The notes under the pieces: model-generated
Database searches by the model: none
Seen by the model: the letters and a program-made list of their open reading frames with translations, nothing else
What the model was told of the DNA's origin: nothing
Shown: positions 28,150 through 36,809 of the stretch, piece by piece
Layout: every line of letters starts with the position of its first letter
How positions within the stretch are numbered: the first letter of the stretch is position 1
Assembly (NCBI RefSeq): GCF_017355935.1
Contig: NZ_JAFIQT010000006.1
Span: forward strand, 293,632 to 357,631
Source of the DNA: Telluribacter humicola
GTDB taxonomy: Bacteria; Bacteroidota; Bacteroidia; Cytophagales; Spirosomataceae
Length of the DNA stretch: 64,000 nucleotides
Direction: 5' to 3'
Made by a program: the position numbers and the translations under genes

Positions 28150-28698
28150 ATGAATCCCGGATTCGATCCAGAAGAAATAGCCCAGCTAAAACGCGAATGT
28201 AAAGCGGAAGGGATGAACTTCGTGTATGTGGAAGATGAGTTTGAAGATGAGGAAGAGAATGATGAGCATGCTCACATACAATTTGTAGGACAATACCAGG
28301 GGCAGGAATGTATCTACGACGCCCTGATCTACACACTACGATTACACCATTCTACACTCGTATACGATTTGGCTTTACAGCGGATACAGAAGCAGATACC
28401 TGGCTATGTATCGCCCGATGAGCGTACTATCAATGATAAGGTAGACCCCGAGGTAGATGAGGAGGCCGAGCTACTTCTGACCGAGTTTATTGAAGAGATC
28501 GAGGAGAACGAAGAGGTTAAAGTAAGTGAACACGTCGAAATCGATAACAAATTTGAATACGGTATTGGTCTGGAGGTTGGTCTGAACCGCACCGATATTT
28601 CGGAGAAGGTAATCAACGACTTTATAGCCCAGTTCAACGCCGGACGCCTGCAGCTGGATAAGGCGGTCTACACTTTTTCCAGCGAAGACGAAGAATAA
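28150..28698 (+). CDS. Acidic cytosolic protein of unknown function
   Basis: The 182-residue product is strongly acidic, with Glu/Asp runs at 29-41 (EDEFEDEEEND) and 101-127, and ends SSEDEE. The centre (IYDALIYTLRLHHSTLVYDLALQRI) looks helical. No catalytic motif, cysteine cluster, signal peptide or membrane segment. I do not recognise a named family. It has its own consensus promoter and shares a bidirectional terminator with convergent glutamine synthetase II, which argues that it is a real, expressed gene. Placed between two glutamine synthetases, but no functional link can be shown. Confidence 0.75.
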   Translation: MNPGFDPEEIAQLKRECKAEGMNFVYVEDEFEDEEENDEHAHIQFVGQYQGQECIYDALIYTLRLHHSTLVYDLALQRIQKQIPGYVSPDERTINDKVDPEVDEEAELLLTEFIEEIEENEEVKVSEHVEIDNKFEYGIGLEVGLNRTDISEKVINDFIAQFNAGRLQLDKAVYTFSSEDEE

Positions 28699-28751
28699 TC
28701 AGCAGTAATGAAATGACATAGGCTCTTTCGTCAGGAAGAGCTTATAAAAAG

Positions 28752-28779
28752 AAAGCCTCCGACAAACGTCGGAGGCTTT
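28752..28779. terminator. Bidirectional terminator between the acidic protein gene and glnA
   Basis: AAAGCCTCCGAC pairs perfectly with GTCGGAGGCTTT around AAAC; A/T tracts flank both sides of the 12-bp stem. Confidence 0.9.
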
Positions 28780-28798
28780 TCTATATCAATATTCCAAA

Positions 28799-29812
28799 TT
28801 ACACTTCTGCTGTTTTAACAGTCTTGATGATACGAGCTGCTACTTTGTAAGGATCAGCAGCAGAGTTTGGACGACGGTCTTCCAACCAGCCTTTCCAGCC
28901 TCTGTCTACGGTTGCGATAGGGATGCGGATAGAGGCACCACGATCAGATACTCCGTAGCTAAATGTATCGATAGACTGAGTTTCATGCTTACCTGTCAGA
29001 CGCAGGTGGTTATCTGCACCATATACTGCGATGTGTTCAGCTACGTAAGGAGCGAAAGCATTACAGATAGTATCATAAGTTTCTTTGTTGCCGGCCGTTC
29101 TCAACGTAGTGTTAGAGAAGTTAGCATGCATACCTGAACCATTCCAGTCAGTAGCACCCAGCGGCTTACAGTGCCAGTTAATAGCAACACCGTACTTCTC
29201 ACCAATTCTTTCGAGCAGGTAGCGAGCAACCCAGATCTGGTCACCAGCTTCGGCTGCACCTTTGGCAAAGATCTGGAATTCCCACTGTCCAGCAGCTACC
29301 TCAGCGTTGATACCTTCAACATTAAGACCAGCGTCCAGACATGCATCCAGGTGTTCTTCTACGATTTCACGGCCAAATGCATTCTTGGCACCTACTGAAC
29401 AGTAGTAAGGTCCCTGTGGTGCTGGGTATCCGTTGGCAGGGAAGCCAAGGGGACGGTTGGTTTCAGGATCCCACAGGAAGTACTCCTGCTCAAATCCGAA
29501 CCAGAAATCATTGTCATCATCTTCGATTGTAGCACGACCGTTTGATTCGTGGGCAGTTCCGTCTGCGTTCAGAACTTCGCACATCACCAGGTAGCCATTC
29601 TTGCGCTGAGGATCGGTACAGATGAACACCGGCTTCAATAAGCAGTCAGATGAACCACCCGGAGCTTGTTCAGTAGAGGAACCATCAAATGACCACATGT
29701 CGCAGTCTTCCAGTTTTCCGCTGAAATTGTTTTCAATCTTGGTTTTGCTACGAAGACTTTGTGTTGGCTTATATCCATCCAGCCAAATGTACTCAAGTTT
29801 AGCTTTTGCCAT
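28799..29812 (-). CDS. glnA: Type II (eukaryote-like) glutamine synthetase
   Basis: Second glutamine synthetase of the window. The 337 residues are the short GSII length. Hallmarks: WSFDGSSTEQAPG (40-52), FGFEQEYFLW (105-114), GINAEVAAGQWEF (167-179), the ATP-site run DWNGSGMHANFS and NHLRLTGKHET plus SDRGASIRIP near the C-terminus. GSII lacks the adenylylation loop of GSI, so control must be by other means. It runs convergently to the acidic gene and has its own TACTTTTG box upstream. GSII in Bacteroidetes is known, so contamination is not needed to explain it. Confidence 0.95.
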   Translation of the reverse strand: MAKAKLEYIWLDGYKPTQSLRSKTKIENNFSGKLEDCDMWSFDGSSTEQAPGGSSDCLLKPVFICTDPQRKNGYLVMCEVLNADGTAHESNGRATIEDDDNDFWFGFEQEYFLWDPETNRPLGFPANGYPAPQGPYYCSVGAKNAFGREIVEEHLDACLDAGLNVEGINAEVAAGQWEFQIFAKGAAEAGDQIWVARYLLERIGEKYGVAINWHCKPLGATDWNGSGMHANFSNTTLRTAGNKETYDTICNAFAPYVAEHIAVYGADNHLRLTGKHETQSIDTFSYGVSDRGASIRIPIATVDRGWKGWLEDRRPNSAADPYKVAARIIKTVKTAEV

Positions 29813-30370
29813 AATGGTACTAAAAAAGAAGAGGTGATAGATGACTTTTAATAACTACATGACAAAAGTAAGGTATATAGTTAATTTTATAAAATATTAT
29901 TGAATAAAAATTTGAAATTACTTGCAGAAAGTTGTGTGTGTTGTAATATTCTGGGTTTTTTGTGTGATATTTTCATTAAAACAAACCAGTTTCTAAATAA
30001 TCCCTTCGGTTGATAAAAGATGTGAAATGCTGAGAAAGTAGTATAAATATAATATGCTTCTGGGTTCAAAATTGTAAAAGTGACAAAAAATGGTGTAAAT
30101 ATTAAAATATGACTTTTTTTGGGATTAGCAACGCTTTCCCTAAAATATTCTTAACATTGATTGCAGGTGTCAGAGACAAGCAGGAGTAGAGTAAGCTTTG
30201 CGAGGGAGTAGAATCATTACTACACTACCCCTAATCTCAGAGGCACACTATCGACATATATCTATATATGAGCATCTATATCTAGGATGAACAAAAAGAG
30301 GATTAGCGTTGATTATATAAGTTGATTGAACAGGGATTTTGTAACAAGTACCAATCATAGTAAAAGTAGA
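29813..30370. other. AT-rich intergenic region between glnA and rsmE
   Basis: About 560 bp with no convincing gene; a 60-codon minus-strand reading frame inside has no protein-like features. It holds the glnA promoter box (29863-29870) and a short palindrome, CATATAT-CT-ATATATG, at 30255-30270. The remaining sequence shows nothing I can assign. Confidence 0.55.
29863..29870 (-). promoter_or_regulatory. Promoter -7 box of glutamine synthetase II
   Basis: Minus-strand TACTTTTG, an exact TAnnTTTG match about 50 bp upstream of the ATG at 29812. The -33 region is simply AT-rich. Confidence 0.55.
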
Positions 30371-31081
30371 ATGCATCTATTTTATCAGCCGGATCATAAT
30401 CAGCATACATTAGAAGGAGAAGAAGCCAGGCACTGTGCAAAGGTTTTGCGCCTTGGGCCAAAGGATAGTATTTGGGTGACGGACGGAAAAGGCAAATTAT
30501 ACAAAGCCAGTCTGACTCAGGTAAAAGAAAAGCAGGTACAGTATACAATCATTGAAACTCTGCCGGTATCCACTCGTCCGTATAAGGTTAGTATGGCCAT
30601 AGCTCCTACCCGCAAAGCGGAGCGGAATGAGTGGATGGTGGAAAAAATGGTGGAACTGGGAGTGGATGCTATCCATTTTGTGCTGACGGAGCATACCCAC
30701 CACGAGAGCGTTAGAAGAGTAGTGAACCTGGATAGACTGGAACGTATAGCTGTTGCTGCCATGAAACAGTCTCAGCAGGTGTTGGTGCCTGAGATCCAGA
30801 TTCATAACGACTTTAAAAAATACCTTTCTGCCTCTCAGCAGACTAACCGGTTTATAGCGTACGTTACGGATACGGATGTTCCCCAACATTTGCTCAAACA
30901 AATTGAATCCGGAAATGATATAGTAGTATTGATAGGGCCGGAGGGCGACTTTTCACCGGAGGAAATTGGCGCTGCTATGGAAGCAGGATTTAAGCCGGTA
31001 TCACTGGGGGAAACCCGCCTCCGAACCGAAACGGCGGCTGTGATGGCCTGTCATTCGGTACATCTGGCTCAGCTTATTTAA
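30371..31081 (+). CDS. rsmE: 16S rRNA m3U1498 methyltransferase
   Basis: SPOUT-fold methyltransferase acting on 16S rRNA. From the ATG at 30371 the product is 236 residues and starts MHLFYQPDHN, the usual RsmE opening; an in-frame ATG 45 bp upstream adds unconserved residues. The N-terminal PUA-like region has EGEEARHCAKVLRLG; the C-terminal trefoil-knot motifs are VLIGPEGDFSPEEI and SLGETRLRTETAAV. Probably cotranscribed with the DUF4159 gene, whose ATG is 42 bp after the rsmE stop. Confidence 0.92.
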   Translation: MHLFYQPDHNQHTLEGEEARHCAKVLRLGPKDSIWVTDGKGKLYKASLTQVKEKQVQYTIIETLPVSTRPYKVSMAIAPTRKAERNEWMVEKMVELGVDAIHFVLTEHTHHESVRRVVNLDRLERIAVAAMKQSQQVLVPEIQIHNDFKKYLSASQQTNRFIAYVTDTDVPQHLLKQIESGNDIVVLIGPEGDFSPEEIGAAMEAGFKPVSLGETRLRTETAAVMACHSVHLAQLI

Positions 31082-31122
31082 TATTTGAACAATTGTATTC
31101 TATTAGTTGTAGTAATAAGTAT

Positions 31123-31791
31123 ATGAGAAAGTATAGTAAATGGCTTAGTGTCAGTCTGCTGGCCTTGTTTATTACGAGTTTGAGTTACGGCCAGTCTTCC
31201 TATAAAATTGGAAAATTGAAATATGGTGGCGGGGGGGACTGGTATGCCAATAAAACGGCACTGCCTAACCTGATTCGCTTTTGTAATACACAGCTTAAGA
31301 TGAACATATACCCTGAAGAGGATATAGTAGAAGTAGGTAGCCCTGACTTGTACTCATACCCGTTTGTGTACCTGACGGGGCATGGTAATGTAGTGTTTAC
31401 AGATGCCGAAGCCCGCAACCTCAGAAACTACCTCATGGCGGGAGGATTCCTGCATATTGATGATAACTATGGCATGGATAAGTTTATTCGGCGTGAAATG
31501 AAGAAGGTGTTCCCGGAGTTATCGTTCGTGGAACTGCCCTATAGTCACCCGATCTATAATCAGAAGTTTAAGTTTCCGAATGGGTTACCTAAGGTACATG
31601 AGCACGATGGAAGTCCCCCGCAGGGATTTGGATTAATCTATCAGGGACGCCTGGTGTGCTTTTACAGCTATGAATGTGACCTGGGGAACGGCTGGGAAGA
31701 TCAGAGTGTTTATAATAATCCGGAAGAGATTCGCCAGCAAGCACTTCGGATGGGGGCTAACCTACTTGATTACGCTACTACGGCTTTTTAA
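31123..31791 (+). CDS. DUF4159 secreted/periplasmic protein
   Basis: Function unknown. The 222-residue product has a signal peptide (hydrophobic 8-22, cleavage near SLSYGQ at 19-24). The mature part matches DUF4159: KIGKLKYGGGGDWYA, YVYLTGHGNVVFTDAE-like run (YPFVYLTGHGNVVFTD), LRNYLMAGGFLHIDDNYG and PHPIYN-like SHPIYNQKF. It is the single-domain short form. The ATG at 31123 gives the signal peptide directly; an in-frame ATG 30 bp upstream is less likely. Neighbours do not explain it. Confidence 0.85.
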   Translation: MRKYSKWLSVSLLALFITSLSYGQSSYKIGKLKYGGGGDWYANKTALPNLIRFCNTQLKMNIYPEEDIVEVGSPDLYSYPFVYLTGHGNVVFTDAEARNLRNYLMAGGFLHIDDNYGMDKFIRREMKKVFPELSFVELPYSHPIYNQKFKFPNGLPKVHEHDGSPPQGFGLIYQGRLVCFYSYECDLGNGWEDQSVYNNPEEIRQQALRMGANLLDYATTAF

Positions 31792-31799
31792 GTATAAAG

Positions 31800-31829
31800 T
31801 TGTTTAATGACGCTTTACCATTAAATTTG
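31800..31829 (+). promoter_or_regulatory. Bacteroidetes-type promoter of the desaturase gene
   Basis: TTG (31800-31802), 19 bp, then TAAATTTG (31822-31829). The leader to the ATG at 31865 would be about 30 nt, so the desaturase can be transcribed separately from the genes before it. Confidence 0.65.
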
Positions 31830-31864
31830 TAGGATAAAAGTAAGATTACAAAACTAACTCATTC

Positions 31865-32617
31865 ATGTACGCAGTTATTGCCGCATTCGTAGGACACTGG
31901 TATCTGTCGCTGTTCTGCCAAACGTTTTTCCTTCACCGCTACTCAGCACACAAGATGTTCAAGATGAGCAAATTCTGGGAGCGGTTCTTTTATCTGCTTA
32001 CCTATGTATCTCAAGGCTCATCGTACCTAAGCCCCAGGGCGTATGCGATCCTGCACCGGATGCACCATGCATTCAGTGATACTGAAAAAGATCCCCATTC
32101 ACCCCACCATACCAAGAATGTATTCACTATGATGTGGGAGACCAAGGATATTTATAACGCGGTACTTAATCGTAAAAGAGCTATTGAGTCGCAGTTTGAG
32201 CGCAACTACCCTGAGTGGAACCTGATCGAGAAACTGGGCGACTCCTGGGCATCTCGTATTGGTTGGGGTGTCGTTTATATTGCCTTCTATGTACTGGCTT
32301 ATGTTTATCTGGATATGCACTGGGCGTTCTTCTTCCTGTTGCCTATTCACTTCCTGATGGGGCCTATCCACGGTGCTATCGTAAACTGGAGCGGACACAA
32401 GTACGGCTACCAGAACTTTGATAACAACGACAAGTCAAAGAACTCTCTGATCGTAGATTTTTTGATGATGGGAGAATTGTTCCAGAACAACCACCACAAG
32501 CGTCCCAACTCATTGAACTTCGGTTCGAAGTGGTACGAGGTTGATCCTACTTATCCCGTTATTAAGATGTTGGATAAATTGAAGATCATAGAAGTAAGGA
32601 AAAAGGAAAGACAGTAG
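31865..32617 (+). CDS. Membrane fatty-acid (acyl-CoA/acyl-lipid) desaturase
   Basis: Di-iron membrane desaturase of 250 residues. His boxes are complete: HRYSAH (24-29), HRMHH (64-68) and NNHH (208-211); a further pair lies in HGAIVNWSGH (169-178). Hydrophobic helices at about 1-20 and 135-168 span the membrane. It is shorter than animal-type delta-9 desaturases and matches compact bacterial forms. A double bond position cannot be inferred. It has its own promoter and a strong terminator. Confidence 0.9.
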   Translation: MYAVIAAFVGHWYLSLFCQTFFLHRYSAHKMFKMSKFWERFFYLLTYVSQGSSYLSPRAYAILHRMHHAFSDTEKDPHSPHHTKNVFTMMWETKDIYNAVLNRKRAIESQFERNYPEWNLIEKLGDSWASRIGWGVVYIAFYVLAYVYLDMHWAFFFLLPIHFLMGPIHGAIVNWSGHKYGYQNFDNNDKSKNSLIVDFLMMGELFQNNHHKRPNSLNFGSKWYEVDPTYPVIKMLDKLKIIEVRKKERQ

Positions 32618-32630
32618 TTATATAAATTAT

Positions 32631-32671
32631 AAAAGCTACGGCCGAATCCTGTGGGTTCGGCCGTAGCTTTT
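32631..32671 (+). terminator. Terminator of the desaturase gene
   Basis: AAAAGCTACGGCCGAA and TTCGGCCGTAGCTTTT form a perfect 16-bp stem with a 9-base loop, 14 bp after the stop codon. Confidence 0.9.
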
Positions 32672-32695
32672 ATATTGGATTGGCTATAAAAAACT

Positions 32696-32722
32696 TTGGC
32701 AGGTACGCTCTGTACCTGCCAA
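32696..32722 (-). terminator. Likely terminator of the cinA-to-kinase operon
   Basis: TTGGCAGGTAC pairs with GTACCTGCCAA across 5 bases. On the minus strand it is followed by a run of six T residues, about 150 bp after the histidine kinase stop. Confidence 0.65.
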
Positions 32723-32868
32723 GTTTGCTTATTAACACCACAAAAAATGAAATACAAAATGGGAAATTTGCCCGATACCGTTAACCATGAGCATCCTCAA
32801 CCTTTATCGGACAATACAAATAAATAATAGAATACTTAGAATGAAGTTAAAATGGGCTTAGAATTTCC

Positions 32869-34236
32869 TTAAAGCCTAAAAAAAGTTAATTTAAAGGTGG
32901 TACCAACCGGCTCGTTGGGTTCTATGGCTATGGTACCACTGTGCAGTTTCATAATACGGTCCACTAGGGATAAGCCAATTCCATACCCTTTAACACTGGC
33001 TGTATTATCGCCCCGAAAGAAAGGCTGAAAAATCAGATTCTGGTCCTTCTCGGGGATGCCTTTACCGTAGTCAGAAAAATTAACTTCTATAGCCTCCTGG
33101 CTGGCTGATAAACTTATTTGTACAGTACTATCCTCCGAAAACTTACAGGCATTATCAATCAGATTCAGGAAAGCTGTTTTCAGCAGGGTGGGGTTGCCTG
33201 TTACTTCCAGCCATGTATCGTCTTCAGGCAGTTCGCCTAGATTGAACTGAATTCGGTACTGTCGATTGGCCTGACTGATGCTTGTACGTGCGTCCCAGAG
33301 CAACTCATCTACCCTTACTATTTCGGTTAGTATATCACGACGGTCTTCGCTTACTTTGGCAAGTTCAAGTAGGGTATTCGATAGCTGTGAGAGCTGCTGG
33401 ATGTCTTCCAGTACTGAATGCATTGTATTTTTATATTCATCAATCGTACGTTCCTTCAGCAGGCTTACTTCCAATTGGGAGCTAATCTTGGTCAGGGGGT
33501 TTTTGAGTTCATGGGATACGTTAGCTACGAACGTTTTCTGCATCCGAAATGCCGTTTCAATCCGGTCGAGTAGCTTATTAAAGGTAATGGTAAGCCGCCC
33601 GATTTCATCGTTTTGATTGGGGGTATCCAACCTCGTATTGAGCTTTTGGGGGAGGATGCCTTCTACTTCATTCATAACCCGTGAAATGGGAAATAACGCG
33701 CGACGGGAAAAAAGCCAGCCGGCGAAGGTTACGATTGCAGTCATGATAATGAAGGTTACAGCAAGCATGGAGCGGAGGTTATACAAGATAGCCTGACCAT
33801 TTAAATCTTGCGCACCCAGAAGTACTACTGCTTTATTAAAAGGGTACTTATAATAAATACCAACAACCTTGTAGTCGCCGTCGGTATACCTGATTTGCCC
33901 GGCCCGACGGATTTCATCGAGCCAGTAATTAGATACTTTGATGGAAAGAGAGTCTGTATTACGGTAAATAAGCCGGTTCTTTTCATCAAAAATCAGAATG
34001 TTTTCATTAAAAATCAGACTCCTATTCCATCTATCGATGATTTTAATGAGCTCAGTATCGACCTCCTGTACTTCAAGTAGTAACTCGGCCGTGGATATCG
34101 CTTTTGAACGAAGTCGAACGTAAAAATCTTCGTTGGTATTGATATAGGTAAAGTAATAAATAGCCAAAAAGGTGACAAGCAAGATTGCACTTACCAACAT
34201 AGAAAACTGAACAGTCAGTCGGGTGCGAATCTGCAT
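32869..34236 (-). CDS. Two-component sensor histidine kinase
   Basis: Membrane sensor of 455 residues. TM1 about 10-31, periplasmic sensor about 32-152, TM2 about 157-177, HAMP about 178-230, HisKA with phospho-accepting H242 in FVANVSHELKNPL, and HATPase_c with N-box LIDNACKFSED, G1 DYGKGIPEKD and G2 YGIGLSLV. It resembles CusS/ArlS-type kinases in layout; the signal is unknown. It starts 2 bp after the response-regulator stop, so the pair is translationally coupled and surely cognate. Last gene of a five-gene minus-strand operon. Confidence 0.93.
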   Translation of the reverse strand: MQIRTRLTVQFSMLVSAILLVTFLAIYYFTYINTNEDFYVRLRSKAISTAELLLEVQEVDTELIKIIDRWNRSLIFNENILIFDEKNRLIYRNTDSLSIKVSNYWLDEIRRAGQIRYTDGDYKVVGIYYKYPFNKAVVLLGAQDLNGQAILYNLRSMLAVTFIIMTAIVTFAGWLFSRRALFPISRVMNEVEGILPQKLNTRLDTPNQNDEIGRLTITFNKLLDRIETAFRMQKTFVANVSHELKNPLTKISSQLEVSLLKERTIDEYKNTMHSVLEDIQQLSQLSNTLLELAKVSEDRRDILTEIVRVDELLWDARTSISQANRQYRIQFNLGELPEDDTWLEVTGNPTLLKTAFLNLIDNACKFSEDSTVQISLSASQEAIEVNFSDYGKGIPEKDQNLIFQPFFRGDNTASVKGYGIGLSLVDRIMKLHSGTIAIEPNEPVGTTFKLTFFRL

Positions 34237-34238
34237 GG

Positions 34239-34916
34239 CTAATCTACTTTAAGTACATACCCCATCCCAAACTGAGTATGGATAAGCTTAGTTGGGAAGT
34301 CGCGGTCAATCTTTTTACGAAGATAATTAACGTACACTTCTATAATGTTAGTACCTGAGTCAAAATCAATCTCCCATACCTGTTCGGCGATTTCAGCTTT
34401 GGATACCACCCGTCCCTGGTTGCGAATCAGGTACACCAGCAGGTTAAACTCACGGGCGGTCAACTCTATTTTGATACCTGAGCGATGTACTGTTTTAGCA
34501 TCCAGATTCACCTCCAGGTCTGCAAAGCCAAGGGTCTGTGCAGTTTGTGTAACACTGCCTGCCCGCTTGGTAAGGGCGCGTACCCGGGCCATGAGTTCTT
34601 TGAATTCAAAAGGTTTAACCAGGTAGTCGTCTGCACCGGCGTCAAAGCCAGTTACTTTATCGTCGGTAGTACCCAACGCCGTTAGCATCAGGATGGGCGT
34701 CTGGTTGCCTAGTTTGCGTAGTTCGCGGCAAAGTTCTATGCCGTTAATCCCGGGTATTATGATGTCGCTAATAATGAGCTGGTAGGTATTACGCTTGGCG
34801 ATCTGTAGACCAATAAGTCCATCGTAGGCGACATCTACTTCGAATCCGTTTTCTTCCAGGCCTTGTTTAAGAGACTGCAGGGTTTTTGGTTCATCTTCAA
34901 TGAGTAGTAATTTCAT
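34239..34916 (-). CDS. OmpR/PhoB-family response regulator
   Basis: The 225-residue protein has a receiver (about 1-118) with acidic pair E7/D8, phospho-acceptor D51 in LIISDIIIPGING and K101 in DYLVKPFEF, followed by a winged-helix DNA-binding domain (about 128-223) ending with the trans-reg-C signature VYVNYLRKKID and FGMGYVLKVD. All phosphorylation residues are present. Cognate to the kinase 2 bp downstream. The HAD gene stop is 2 bp upstream, so its expression is tied to the metabolic genes before it. Confidence 0.94.
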   Translation of the reverse strand: MKLLLIEDEPKTLQSLKQGLEENGFEVDVAYDGLIGLQIAKRNTYQLIISDIIIPGINGIELCRELRKLGNQTPILMLTALGTTDDKVTGFDAGADDYLVKPFEFKELMARVRALTKRAGSVTQTAQTLGFADLEVNLDAKTVHRSGIKIELTAREFNLLVYLIRNQGRVVSKAEIAEQVWEIDFDSGTNIIEVYVNYLRKKIDRDFPTKLIHTQFGMGYVLKVD

Positions 34917-34918
34917 AC

Positions 34919-35446
34919 TTATGGTAAAAACAGTTCGGCTATTTCATCCCAGTCCTTCACCCGGCGAAAACTTCTTTCTTGTAAATTGTGAGGAGCTGAA
35001 AAAAGAATTCCTTCGCTTTTTGATGATGATAAGGTTTTGGGCTGATCGTCTATAAGATAATCCGTGATAAGGATGCTTTTGTTCCCGCAAAAGACCAGAT
35101 TAGTCCAGGGAACAAAGTTGAAATGACGACGCAGCCAGTTGTACTTCTCCTGGAATGAGTTTGGAAATTCCATAGCGCGCGTTGCTATAAATACTTCATA
35201 GTACTTCATAAGCTTATGCACTGTTTCTACGGCGCCGGCTTTCACCGGCAGATCTGCAAAAAAACCGGGCTGACTCACCATCCGGTACAATCGGTCAACC
35301 TGTTTGGGATGGAGCAGCTCGCGGAAGGGCTTCTGGTAGAATAGCTCCTCGTCGTGAAGGGGATCAAATTCATTCATGACGATACTCACCAGTTTCTGGT
35401 GAGTATCAGCCAGAATATCATCCATACCAAATGTCAGTCGCAGCAT
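34919..35446 (-). CDS. 5'-deoxyribonucleotidase-like HAD protein with altered motif I
   Basis: The 175 residues resemble the NT5C-type 5'(3')-deoxyribonucleotidases, with the pattern LPVKAGAVETVHKL, IATRAMEFPNSFQEKYNWL and LITDYLIDDQPKTL in family order. Motif I normally reads DMDGVLAD; here it is GMDDILAD at 7-14. The nucleophilic first Asp is therefore Gly7, while the general-acid position D9 remains. Motif III/IV elements (TDYLIDD) are intact. As read, phosphatase activity is doubtful; a sequencing error is the alternative. Start ATG overlaps the E2 stop by 1 bp (TAATG) and the stop is 2 bp before the response-regulator ATG. Confidence 0.75.
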   Translation of the reverse strand: MLRLTFGMDDILADTHQKLVSIVMNEFDPLHDEELFYQKPFRELLHPKQVDRLYRMVSQPGFFADLPVKAGAVETVHKLMKYYEVFIATRAMEFPNSFQEKYNWLRRHFNFVPWTNLVFCGNKSILITDYLIDDQPKTLSSSKSEGILFSAPHNLQERSFRRVKDWDEIAELFLP

Positions 35447-36789
35447 TAGAGTATGGGTCTGTTCAGTTCAAACTGTTCGAGATAGTCCGACACCCGTTTC
35501 ACAAACCGCCCTCCCAAAGCTCCATCTACAACGCGGTGGTCGTACGAATGAGAGATAAACATTTTATGACGTATACCCAGCAGATCACCCTGTGGCGTCT
35601 CGATGACCGCGGGCTTCTTCTCAATGGTACCAAAGGCCATGATAGCTACCTGAGGCTGCACGATGATGGGCGTACCCATGATATTCCCGAAGGAGCCTAT
35701 GTTAGATATAGTATAGGTACCTCCGGCCAGATCGCCTGCGGTCAATTTATTGTCACGGGCTCTGTTCGCTAGGTCATTTACCTTTTTGGCCAAACCTACC
35801 AGGTTGTACTGATCAGCCTGGTGAATTACGGGAACAATAAGGTTGCCATCGGGTAGGGCTACTGCCATACCTATATTGATATCCTTTTTAACAATGATAT
35901 TGTCACCCTCTACTGATACATTGATCAGGGGGAAGTCTTTAATGGCTTTTACGACGGCCTCGATAAGGATAGGAGTGAAGGTGATGGATTCACCACTCTG
36001 CTTCTTGAAGTCATTCTTAACATTATTACGCCATAAAACGATATTAGTCATATCTGTTTCGACAAAGGAAGTCACATGTGCCGATACCTGCAGGGACTCT
36101 ACCATCCGTGAGGCAATCATCTTGCGCATCCGGTTCATTTCGATAATATCATCCTGCCCATTGACTGAACGTGGCTGCGGTGCAGAGGCTGTTTTAGCCT
36201 CAGGCATCACTTGTGCAGAAGGTGATTTAGCCGAGCGATTCTTTATGAAGCTGATGATATCATTCTTGGTAACACGGTCTTCGGCACCGGTACCAGTGAT
36301 GCCTGCCAACTCTTCTATACTTACCCCTTCCTCTTTGGCTATGCTAAGTACCAGGGGCGAATAGAAACGATGGTTGGTGTCACCAGTCACAGCTGCGGCG
36401 GGTTGCTGGGCAGGTACAGGGTCAATGACTCCGGTAGTAGCTGACTCTATCTTTGCTTCCAGCTCCTGAGCGGCCTGTTCTTCATTTACTTCTTCCTGAG
36501 ATTCCGGTGCTATTACTGGTGCCTGGGCTGGTGTTTTAGCGCTTCCGTTCTGCACTTCTATGCGGGCTACCGGACTCCCAATGGGTACTACATCTCCTTC
36601 TTTTACCAACCACTCCACAAGCACCCCGCTGTGCGGAGCAGGCACTTCAGTATCTACTTTATCGGTCGCTACTTCCAGGATTGAATCATCGGCCTCTACG
36701 GGTTCGCCTGGCTGCTTGAGCCAGTTCAGTACCGTACACTCCATGATACTTTCGCCCATTTGGGGCATAACCATTTCAATAATTTTCAT
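35446..36789 (-). CDS. 2-oxoacid dehydrogenase E2 (dihydrolipoamide acyltransferase)
   Basis: Core acyltransferase of a pyruvate-, branched-chain- or 2-oxoglutarate-dehydrogenase complex. The 447 residues hold one lipoyl domain (about 1-80, lipoyl lysine K44 in TDKVDTEVP), an Ala/Pro/Gln-rich linker, a peripheral-subunit-binding domain (about 143-183) and the catalytic domain, with H418 and D422 in DHRVVDGALGGRF. E1 and E3 are not adjacent, so substrate cannot be fixed; annotations of this type in Bacteroidetes often say branched-chain. It follows cinA by 20 bp and is translationally coupled to the HAD gene. Confidence 0.92.
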   Translation of the reverse strand: MKIIEMVMPQMGESIMECTVLNWLKQPGEPVEADDSILEVATDKVDTEVPAPHSGVLVEWLVKEGDVVPIGSPVARIEVQNGSAKTPAQAPVIAPESQEEVNEEQAAQELEAKIESATTGVIDPVPAQQPAAAVTGDTNHRFYSPLVLSIAKEEGVSIEELAGITGTGAEDRVTKNDIISFIKNRSAKSPSAQVMPEAKTASAPQPRSVNGQDDIIEMNRMRKMIASRMVESLQVSAHVTSFVETDMTNIVLWRNNVKNDFKKQSGESITFTPILIEAVVKAIKDFPLINVSVEGDNIIVKKDINIGMAVALPDGNLIVPVIHQADQYNLVGLAKKVNDLANRARDNKLTAGDLAGGTYTISNIGSFGNIMGTPIIVQPQVAIMAFGTIEKKPAVIETPQGDLLGIRHKMFISHSYDHRVVDGALGGRFVKRVSDYLEQFELNRPIL

Positions 36790-36809
36790 TCTATTACGAA
36801 TTTGAACTG

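Noticed and set aside
28799..29812. Eukaryotic contamination explaining the GSII gene
   Set aside because: Flanked by Bacteroidetes promoter and terminator signals and by bacterial genes; GSII is known in this phylum.
29887..30069. 60-codon minus-strand frame in the glnA/rsmE spacer
   Set aside because: AT-driven composition (Phe, Tyr, Lys, Asn), no promoter or homologue-like pattern.
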